A stretch of 6,041 nt of DNA from Deltaproteobacteria bacterium (GTDB taxonomy: Bacteria > Desulfobacterota > Deferrimicrobia > Deferrimicrobiales > Deferrimicrobiaceae). Where the stretch lies: NCBI GenBank assembly GCA_021802685.1, contig JAJZRM010000193.1, positions 1-6,041 on the forward strand. Reading direction: 5' to 3'. Below the pieces are notes generated by a model. The model worked only from the letters and a program-made list of their open reading frames with translations, did no database searches and was not told the DNA's origin. This document shows, in pieces, positions 1-5,230 of the stretch. Position 1 is the stretch's first letter. Every line of letters begins with the position of its first letter. A program made the position numbers and the translations under genes.

Positions 1-981
1 CACGAAGTGAAGGTGCGGCGCCCTCTGGATGCTGCGCCGCTTTCGAATCGTACAGCCAAGGAAGGTGAACCCTTCCTTCCCCCGCCGCAAGTCGACCATC
101 CGGGTTTTCTCCGGGTGCAGCATAAGACCCAGGCGCTCCATGATGATGCCGACGCGCCTTTGCGCTTCCTTTGCCTGCGACTCCGTTCTACACATCACCA
201 CGAAGCCGTCGGCATACCGCACCAAGAGTCCCAGATGCTTGCACTCCTGCTCCCAGATACGGTCAAGGTCGTGCAGGTAGATGTTGGCCAGAAGCGGAGA
301 GATGACCCCGCCCTGCGGCGTGCCGGCGAGCGTCTCCCTCACCGTACCGTCCTCCATCACACCGGCCAATAGCCACTTGCGGATCAACTTCACCACCCGC
401 CGGTCCGAGATCCGTTCCAACACCATCGCCATCAGTTTCTCCCGGTCGATCGTGTCGAAGTACCCACGGATGTCCGCGTCGAACACGACGTTGTGGCCCC
501 GGTTGCCCGCCCCACGGATGGCTTCCAGCGCCTGCGTCGCGTTCCTCTTCGGGCGGAAGCCGTAACTCACCGGCAGAAAATCCGCCTCGAAGATCGGCTC
601 GATGACGAGTTTTGCCGCCATCTGCGTCACGCGGTCCCGTACCGTCGGTATCCCAAGCGGCCGCCGCTTCCCGTCTGCCTTCGGAATGTACCGCCGCCTC
701 ACCGGGCTCGGGCGGTAACGGCCTGTCACGAGGTCGGATCGGATGCCATCGAGGAACACATCAACTCCCTTCTCCTCGATGGAACGAATCGACTCCTCAT
801 CCACGCCTGCTGCCCCTCGATTGCTGCGCACCCGATTCCATGCTTCCTGCAGGACGTCACCCCTGCAGATCCGGTCGTACAACGCATGGAACCGCCGTGT
901 CCTGCTCCGCTTGGCGCTCACGTACAGCTTGCGCTGGAGTTCTCGCACTTTGTCTATGGGGGTGTTGGGCCTCACGGCCAT
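1..981 (-). CDS. ltrA: Group II intron reverse transcriptase/maturase, C-terminus off the left edge
   Basis: The frame is open for 327 codons from the ATG at 981-979 to the window edge, with no internal stop. The protein would drive splicing (maturase) and target-primed reverse transcription of the intron. Visible motifs in order: an N-terminal extension with RELQRKLYVSAKR near residues 13-25; RT block 1-2 with PLGIPTVRDR at 108-117; YGFRP at 140-144; RT block 3 FDADIRGYFDTID at 167-179, where D170 is the expected metal-binding Asp; block 4 GTPQGGVISPLLANIYL from 220; and block 5 RYADGFVVMC with Y256-A257-D258-G259. The usual box is YADD, so the second catalytic Asp is replaced by Gly through what would be a single A-to-G change. 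The block with FLGCTIR near the visible end follows as expected. The thumb, X domain and any HNH nuclease domain lie outside the window. The start has no clean Shine-Dalgarno, but no other ATG exists back to the in-frame stop at 1054-1056. The family call is certain; activity is doubtful. The symbol is used in its generic family sense. Confidence 0.95.
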   Translation of the reverse strand, partial: MAVRPNTPIDKVRELQRKLYVSAKRSRTRRFHALYDRICRGDVLQEAWNRVRSNRGAAGVDEESIRSIEEKGVDVFLDGIRSDLVTGRYRPSPVRRRYIPKADGKRRPLGIPTVRDRVTQMAAKLVIEPIFEADFLPVSYGFRPKRNATQALEAIRGAGNRGHNVVFDADIRGYFDTIDREKLMAMVLERISDRRVVKLIRKWLLAGVMEDGTVRETLAGTPQGGVISPLLANIYLHDLDRIWEQECKHLGLLVRYADGFVVMCRTESQAKEAQRRVGIIMERLGLMLHPEKTRMVDLRRGKEGFTFLGCTIRKRRSIQRAPHLHFV

Positions 982-1487
982 GCCCTCGCGCTTACCCCCG
1001 GCGCAAACGTGACCGAAGCAGGGTCCCTTCCCTCCAGCGGGTTCTCGCCGCCTTCACAGGTACTACGAACCCCTCGGACTCCCTCCCGGCTCCGCGCGAT
1101 TTCAGCTCCCGCCTTATACGCGCGGTCTTTGCCCGACAAAGGCTGCCGGGTAGGGTCTCTCCTGTTCCGCATCATCCCTTCGTAACGTGCCGCCGCCCAT
1201 ACCCCGGGGAGGCCCAGTGTCCGTTCCGGAACGGGGACACTGTGTGTTGCCTTCGCCGTGACATGAGCGGCTCGGCCCTCCCGAACACCTTTCGGCTGAT
1301 AATGTGACGAGGCTGAAGCGTTCACCTTGTTGCGGCCCGCTCCTTCGCTCCCTCCGACTTCGAGGCTCTCGACGCACCGCTTGGCATACGGAATCTCTCC
1401 CGTATACTGGTGCCTGCTTCCGGGCGCTCCGGCGCTTACCCGGACCGGACTTCCACCGGTGGGGATGATGAGGCTTTCAGGACGCAC
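982..1487 (-). ncRNA. Group II intron ribozyme RNA, domain I to start of domain IV
   Basis: This stretch between the proposed intron 5' end and the RT start codon has no credible protein. The frames that stay open here give low-complexity, Arg/Gly-rich peptides. It holds several strong hairpins expected of folded intron RNA. One has arms at 1386-1391 and 1400-1405 (ATACGG/CCGTAT) around an 8-nt loop. A second spans 1215-1242 and contains a 14-bp perfect palindrome. Length and position fit domains I-III plus the 5' side of domain IV. I have not assigned individual domains. The call rests mainly on the downstream RT and on the GTGCG start. Confidence 0.78.
1215..1242 (-). repeat. Strong hairpin in the intron RNA (14-bp palindrome with flanking stem)
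   Basis: Arms CAGTGT (1215-1220) and ACACTG (1237-1242) flank the perfect palindrome CCGTTCCGGAACGG (1221-1234), with two unpaired G bases at 1235-1236. The near-uninterrupted stem is probably a peripheral helix of the intron ribozyme. The pairing is read directly; assignment to a ribozyme subdomain is not attempted. Confidence 0.7.
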
Positions 1488-1542
1488 CATGGTGCACATG
1501 ATACCAGAGAACCCGGCGGAGGGCGCGGCTCCCGGCGCCAGG
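1488..1542 (-). other. Kinase 3' flank and intron 5' exon, with possible weak terminator
   Basis: These 55 bp separate the kinase stop codon from the intron. Reading on the minus strand, the GC-rich first half can fold as GGCGC...GCGCC, or alternatively as a bulged CCGG-GAG/CTC-CG-CCGG stem. It is followed only by GTTCTCTGG and not by a real T run. It may be a degenerate or Rho-assisted end of the kinase transcript. The exon end lies in a 12-bp palindrome, GCACCATGGTGC (1484-1495), which spans the proposed splice junction. Confidence 0.3.
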
Positions 1543-3984
1543 TCAGGCGTCGAGCGCTTTCCGCACCTTCTCCGCGAATACCGCGGGTGAGAACGGTTTT
1601 TCGATCAGTTCGATCCCTTCCTCGAGAACGCCGTGTTGCCCGATGGCGTTGTCGGTGTAACCGGACATGTAGAGCACCTTGATCCCGGGGCGGTCCCAGG
1701 CGATGCGGTTCGCCAGGACCCGGCCGCTCATGCCCGGCATCACGACGTCGGTGACCAACAGATGGATCGGCTCCCGGTGTTCCCGTGAAACCCGGAGCGC
1801 CTCTTCCCCGTTGGAAGCGACCAGGACCGGGTACCCGTTGATGGCGAGGACCTGGCGGACCAGGTTCCGCACTCCCGGATCGTCCTCCACGACAAGGATC
1901 GTCTCCTGACCGCCCGCGGGCTTTTCCGGCCCGGCTTCCTCGTCCCGCGAAGGGATCCCCTCGACAGCTGGCAGGTAAATGCGGAAGATCGTTCCCCGGC
2001 CCGGGTCGCTCTCCACGGTGATGTGCCCCTTGCTCTGGCTGACGATCCCCTCCACCGTGGACAATCCCAGACCGGTCCCCTTTCCATGTTCCTTCGTGGT
2101 GAAAAACGGATCGAAGATCTTCGACATCGTCCCCTGGTCCATTCCCGTGCCCGTATCCGATACGGACAACACGACGTGCTCCACGGCCGCGAGGGGAGGG
2201 TGCTCCCGGATGAACGATTCGGACAGGAGGATCGTTTCCGTCCCGATGGTCAGCGTTCCGCCGTTCGGCATGGCGTCCCGGGCGTTGATCGTGAGGTTCA
2301 GGATGACCTGTTCGACCTGCCCCGGATCCACCAGCACGGACGGGAGGTCTCCCTGCAAAGAGAACGACAGCTCGATGTCCTCTCCGATCAGGCGCCGCAA
2401 CATCGTCATCATTCCCTTCACGACATCGTTCAAACTGACGACTTTCGGCTGGAGAAGCTGCTTGCGGCTGAAGGCGAGCAGCTGGCGGGTCAGGTCCGCC
2501 GCACGGTCCGCGGCCTTCCGGATTTCGGATACCTCTTTCCGGAACGGCTCCCCTCCCCCCGGCCGGTTCAATACGAGGTGGCTGTACCCGATGATGACGG
2601 ACAGGAGGTTGTTGAAGTCGTGGGCGACGCCTCCCGCCAGCTGTCCGATCGCCTCCATCTTCCGGGACTGGGCGAGCTGGTCCTCGAGCTTCCTCCAGCC
2701 GGTGACGTCCCGCAGGAAGCTGAGCGAAGCCTGCTGCCCTTCCCACGTCGTGAAGACCACGCTGTTCTGGATCCAGAGGGTTTCCCCCGCGCCGGAAATC
2801 GCCCTGAATTCATACCGCGCGGGAGCATCCTCGCCCCGCATCCTCGCCATGTGGAACCGCTCCACCCTGTCCCGGTCGTCGGGGTGTATGAACCGTACGA
2901 AGGTACCGCCCACGATCGTTTCTTCCGGCACATCCAGGATTTGCGCCACGCGGGGATTGGCGAACAGCACGGTCCCGTTCCGGGCGATCAGGATGCCGTC
3001 GTTGGCGTTTTCGACGACCAGGCGGTAATTCTCCTCGGAGGACTGCAACTCTTCCGCCTGTTTCGAGGTGAGCGCCATCTCTTCCTTGAGCTCCGCCGCC
3101 ACGCGCGCCACCGACCGCCGGAGGCTCCGGTTCCATCCCGCCAGCACCAGGATCAACACCGCCCCCAGGACGACCCCCTGGACCAGGTACTTCAGGTTCC
3201 GGGGGGACAAAGGCGGAGATCCGTACCATTTGCGCTCGATTTCCTCCCGCTCCCGGGCGGTGATCCGGGCAAATCCCTCCTCCACTTTTTCGAGGATCGC
3301 GCTGTTCCCCTTGAGGACGGCCCGATGAAATTCACCGGTATAAAGAGGGGCGGAGACGTTGAACCGGTCGTGGATGCCCATTTTGTACAGGAAGTACATG
3401 GCCGGGGGCTTGTCCGCGACGAACACCGAAATCTTGCGGTCCCTTGCCGCCTGAACGATGTCCTCGTAGCTGTCGAAGGGGATCAACCGGTCCGCCCCGC
3501 GCTTTGCCAGGTATTCGACCGAGGCGTCCCCGGTCTTGACGGCGACGGGAAATCCTTTCAGGGAGGAGGCGTCCGTGATCCCGGAGATGTTCCTATCGAA
3601 GAAGACCGGTACATCCAGTTTCGCGTAAGGTTTTGAAAATTCGAAGATGCGGCTCCTGGGCTCGTTGAGGAAGATGGTGTCGATGACATCGAACTCGCCG
3701 GCACCCATCCGCCGGAGGGCTTTCCCCCAAGCCATGGCGTGGATCTCGGCCCGAATGCCGGTTTTCCGCTCCCACAAGCGCCACTGGTCGATCAGGATCC
3801 CCTGAAGAATCCCGTTGTTGTCATGAAATACGTACGGGGGGTAGTTGTCGTCCATCACCACCTTGATGGTCCGGGGAGAACCCTGCGGAGGGGAAGGGGA
3901 AGCGGCGGCATGAAGGGACACGGCGGCGGCCGCGAAGACGACCAACAGAAATACCGGAACACCGATCCGCCGGCCTCGGTTCAT
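1543..3984 (-). CDS. Hybrid sensor histidine kinase: periplasmic SBP_3 sensor, PAS, HisKA, HATPase, receiver
   Basis: This 813-residue inner-membrane protein senses a small ligand outside the cytoplasm and relays phosphate from His to Asp. Order (rough residues): signal peptide 1-27; family 3 solute-binding sensor about 39-255, with the FSKPYAKLDVPVFF motif and a C-terminal ITAREREEIERKWYG end; one membrane helix about 266-284; a linker helix to 317; PAS about 317-432, containing the GIL.ARNG and FIHPDDR motifs; HisKA with phospho-acceptor H455 in VAHDFNNLL; HATPase_c with N box N563/N567/D570, G1 DTGTGM 610-615, F box FDPFFTTK 624-631 and G2 GKGTGLGLS 634-642; receiver from 695 with acidic D701/D702, phospho-acceptor D746, S774 and K796. 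All key residues are present. I chose ATG 3984 over the GTG at 4008 because AGGGG sits 5 nt upstream and the signal peptide then begins cleanly. The sensor type often binds amino acids or related small molecules, but the ligand here is unknown. No HPt domain, response regulator gene or transporter is adjacent, so the phosphate target lies elsewhere. The gene is divergent from the MarC gene. Confidence 0.95.
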   Translation of the reverse strand: MNRGRRIGVPVFLLVVFAAAAVSLHAAASPSPPQGSPRTIKVVMDDNYPPYVFHDNNGILQGILIDQWRLWERKTGIRAEIHAMAWGKALRRMGAGEFDVIDTIFLNEPRSRIFEFSKPYAKLDVPVFFDRNISGITDASSLKGFPVAVKTGDASVEYLAKRGADRLIPFDSYEDIVQAARDRKISVFVADKPPAMYFLYKMGIHDRFNVSAPLYTGEFHRAVLKGNSAILEKVEEGFARITAREREEIERKWYGSPPLSPRNLKYLVQGVVLGAVLILVLAGWNRSLRRSVARVAAELKEEMALTSKQAEELQSSEENYRLVVENANDGILIARNGTVLFANPRVAQILDVPEETIVGGTFVRFIHPDDRDRVERFHMARMRGEDAPARYEFRAISGAGETLWIQNSVVFTTWEGQQASLSFLRDVTGWRKLEDQLAQSRKMEAIGQLAGGVAHDFNNLLSVIIGYSHLVLNRPGGGEPFRKEVSEIRKAADRAADLTRQLLAFSRKQLLQPKVVSLNDVVKGMMTMLRRLIGEDIELSFSLQGDLPSVLVDPGQVEQVILNLTINARDAMPNGGTLTIGTETILLSESFIREHPPLAAVEHVVLSVSDTGTGMDQGTMSKIFDPFFTTKEHGKGTGLGLSTVEGIVSQSKGHITVESDPGRGTIFRIYLPAVEGIPSRDEEAGPEKPAGGQETILVVEDDPGVRNLVRQVLAINGYPVLVASNGEEALRVSREHREPIHLLVTDVVMPGMSGRVLANRIAWDRPGIKVLYMSGYTDNAIGQHGVLEEGIELIEKPFSPAVFAEKVRKALDA

Positions 3985-3989
3985 CGAAA

Positions 3990-3994
3990 CCCCT
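3990..3994 (-). promoter_or_regulatory. Ribosome binding site deciding the kinase start
   Basis: AGGGG on the minus strand lies 5 nt before the ATG at 3984. The upstream alternative, a GTG at 4008, has only a weak TTAGG in front of it and would add eight residues before the signal peptide. The site therefore supports the 813-residue form. Confidence 0.6.
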
Positions 3995-4029
3995 GGAACG
4001 ATGCGCACCTAATTTATGAACCGCGTTCA

Positions 4030-4058
4030 AGAATAGCGCGTCCCACGGGAAAAGTCAC
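4030..4058 (-). promoter_or_regulatory. Possible sigma70-type promoter for the kinase gene
   Basis: On the minus strand GTGACT (4058-4053) is separated by exactly 17 bases from TATTCT (4035-4030). Each hexamer matches the sigma70 consensus at four of six positions. Transcription would start near 4023, giving a leader of about 40 nt to the chosen ATG. Matches of this quality occur by chance, so the call is tentative. Confidence 0.35.
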
Positions 4059-4095
4059 CTCGCCGGGCGATTCCAACGGGCCAAAGAGGCGGTTC

Positions 4096-4124
4096 TCGGC
4101 TTTTTCAAAGCGATCCGATATCAT
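4096..4124 (+). promoter_or_regulatory. Possible weak promoter for the marC-family gene
   Basis: TATCAT (4119-4124) is a fair -10 element. At 17 bases spacing the -35 position holds TCGGCT (4096-4101), which is poor (three of six). A start near 4131 would leave a leader of about 29 nt before the GTG at 4160. The absence of another upstream gene on this strand means a promoter must be in this region, but this exact site is weakly supported. Confidence 0.25.
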
Positions 4125-4146
4125 TGAACGGAACCGGGAACCCGGC

Positions 4147-4153
4147 GGGGAGG
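4147..4153 (+). promoter_or_regulatory. Strong ribosome binding site deciding the MarC start
   Basis: GGGGAGG is followed by a 6-nt spacer and the GTG at 4160. An in-frame TTG at 4124 would add 12 polar residues (Gly/Asn-rich) and would place this purine-rich site inside the coding sequence. The GTG start also gives a length typical of the family. Confidence 0.75.
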
Positions 4154-4159
4154 AACGGA

Positions 4160-4828
4160 GTGGATCAACCCGTCCTGTATTTCAGGTACTTTCTGGAAAT
4201 GTACTTTTTCGGCGTGGTCAAGATCCTGCCGATCGTCAACCCGTTCAGCACGATCCCCCTCCTGCTGGCCCTGACGCCGGGGGGGACCCCGGAAAGGCGG
4301 GCGCGGGAAGCGCGCCGGGCGTCGACCTACGCGGCGATCATCCTGATCGGCTCCCTGTTCATCGGCAGCCTGGTCATCGAGTTCTTCGGGATCTCCCTCG
4401 AGGCGCTGCGCATCGCGGGAGGGCTGGTCATTTCCATCATCGGGTTCCGCATGCTCTTTCCCGGGCCGGAGGCCAGCTCGATCGCCGATCCGCTCGGCGG
4501 ACAGGGGGCCATGGACATCGCCTTCATTCCGCTGGCCATGCCGAGCTTAAGCGGTCCCGGGTCGATCGCCGTCGTCATCACCGCATCCACGGAGATCTTC
4601 GGCGGCCGCGGTGTGGCGGTAAAATCGTTGGGCATCGGCGCCGCCGTTTGCGCGATCATCACCGTGGGAATCATCAGCTGGCTGGTCCTGCGCTCGAGCA
4701 ACCGGATCGCGAAACACCTGGGCGATCATGGAATCGAGTCGATCAAGAGATTCATGGGATTCCTGCTGATCTGCATCGGGGTGCAGTACATCGCCTCCGG
4801 GATCCAGCAGTTCTTCCGCCTCGCCTGA
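4160..4828 (+). CDS. MarC-family (UPF0056) inner-membrane protein
   Basis: This 222-residue multi-pass membrane protein has about six hydrophobic segments, near residues 12-38, 57-78, 84-100, 120-146, 153-178 and 197-220. Family signatures are visible: PIVNPFSTIPLLLAL in the first segment (N27-P28-F29) and PLAMPSLSGPGSIAVVI in the fourth (about 124-138), the symmetrical half-repeat motifs of MarC proteins. Length fits the family (E. coli MarC is about 220 residues). Members are named for the E. coli mar locus, but a role in antibiotic resistance has not held up; some archaeal relatives (SnatA) transport neutral amino acids. Substrate here is therefore unknown. The GTG start was chosen for its strong ribosome binding site. 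The gene stands alone: it is divergent from the kinase and convergent with the I9-like gene, with only 20 bp between stop codons. A link between the kinase sensor, which is of a type that often binds amino acids, and a possible amino-acid transporter is attractive but unproven. Confidence 0.92.
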   Translation: MDQPVLYFRYFLEMYFFGVVKILPIVNPFSTIPLLLALTPGGTPERRAREARRASTYAAIILIGSLFIGSLVIEFFGISLEALRIAGGLVISIIGFRMLFPGPEASSIADPLGGQGAMDIAFIPLAMPSLSGPGSIAVVITASTEIFGGRGVAVKSLGIGAAVCAIITVGIISWLVLRSSNRIAKHLGDHGIESIKRFMGFLLICIGVQYIASGIQQFFRLA

Positions 4829-4848
4829 CCCGGAACGGGGCAAGGGGG

Positions 4849-5220
4849 TTACGGCGCGCTCCCGCCTCCGCCGGTCCGGTAAACGAAGTTCGGCTGGACG
4901 GCCTTGATGCGCGGGTCCCGCCTTCCGAGTTCCTCCATTTTCTCCGGACCCGGGTCCTCGTCGAGGGTCACGAGGAAGATGTACCCCCCCAGGCCCTTGA
5001 TGCCCTTGATCCCGAAACGCCCATAGATATCCGCAATAGCTTCGACGCCCGCCTGCCCCTCGAGGGTGACGAGGTATTCCCCGGGCATCCCGGCCTGACG
5101 GAAGGAGACATCCTTCGGCGCCGGCCCGGGGGCGGACGGCGGACGGGCGCAGGCGGTTCCCGCAACCATGCCTGCCATGACCGCGACTATTGCGACAAGG
5201 CGCCGGAAACCGGGTTTCAT
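4849..5220 (-). CDS. Small exported protein with a stand-alone subtilisin propeptide (inhibitor I9)-like domain
   Basis: This 123-residue protein begins with a basic, hydrophobic export signal (residues 1-25). AGTAC at 20-24 could be a loose lipobox with C24 as the lipid site, though Gly at -3 is not classical, and A-C-A at 23-25 also suits signal peptidase I. After a Pro/Ala-rich linker, residues about 48-115 have the layout of a subtilase propeptide: GEYLVTLEG first strand, helix EAIADIYGRFG, GLGGYIFLVTL central strand, helix PEKMEELGRRDP, and a final VQPNFVYR. That end closely matches the V-x-P-N-x-x-Y-R ending of I9 propeptides just before the mature protease. Here no protease follows; the chain ends in a Gly-rich tail. 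The S8 protease is instead the gene directly upstream, 8 bp away. Probable roles are a separate inhibitor or folding helper of that protease, as for the known free-standing I9 inhibitors of fungi. The fold is inferred from pattern only, with no search. Confidence 0.75.
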   Translation of the reverse strand: MKPGFRRLVAIVAVMAGMVAGTACARPPSAPGPAPKDVSFRQAGMPGEYLVTLEGQAGVEAIADIYGRFGIKGIKGLGGYIFLVTLDEDPGPEKMEELGRRDPRIKAVQPNFVYRTGGGGSAP

Positions 5221-5224
5221 GCCG

Positions 5225-5230
5225 CCTCCT
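5225..5230 (-). promoter_or_regulatory. Ribosome binding site overlapping the protease stop codon
   Basis: AGGAGG lies 4 nt before the ATG at 5220 and shares bases with the TAG stop (5231-5229) of the upstream protease gene. This indicates translational coupling of the two genes on a single transcript. Confidence 0.7.

Larger units (their letters stand above)
1..1487 (-). mobile_element. Group II intron, 5' part (3' end beyond left edge)
   Basis: A group II intron lies on the minus strand. Its proposed 5' end is the GTGCG at 1487-1483, which matches the GUGYG 5' consensus of group II introns. About 506 nt of structured, non-coding sequence separate this end from the ATG of an intron-encoded reverse transcriptase, the usual arrangement in which the protein is encoded in ribozyme domain IV. 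Domains V and VI and the 3' splice site are outside the window. The insertion is in the transcribed direction of the upstream kinase gene and falls 55 bp after its stop codon, so no coding sequence is broken. Structural class is not assigned: the RT N-terminus resembles that of many bacterial introns, but domain V, which would settle the class, is not visible. Identity as a group II intron is very secure; the exact 5' boundary is inferred from the consensus alone. Confidence 0.9.

Noticed and set aside
493..1307. Two overlapping plus-strand open frames of about 230 codons (493-1185 and 612-1307)
   Set aside because: They lie opposite the intron RT and the ribozyme RNA. They are Pro/Arg/Ser-rich with no recognisable motif, and the minus strand here codes for an unmistakable RT.
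972..1499. Minus-strand open frame of 175 codons across the intron 5' region
   Set aside because: It is read through structured intron RNA, begins upstream of the intron boundary, overlaps the RT start in another frame and has no domain pattern. It is a typical false gene in group II introns.
1436..2746. Long minus-strand frame of 436 codons
   Set aside because: It is an out-of-frame reading of the kinase, extremely rich in Arg, Gly and Pro, without motifs.
2023..3636. Plus-strand frame of 537 codons
   Set aside because: It is the antisense shadow of the kinase gene, rich in Arg/Asp/Pro as expected of high-GC complement frames.
3985..4008. GTG at 4008 as the kinase start
   Set aside because: It has a poor ribosome binding site and would put eight extra residues ahead of a normal signal peptide; the ATG at 3984 is better placed.
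4829..4839. Small CCCG-GAA-CGGG hairpin between the convergent stop codons
   Set aside because: The stem is only 4 bp and there is no T run on either side, so it does not qualify as an intrinsic terminator.
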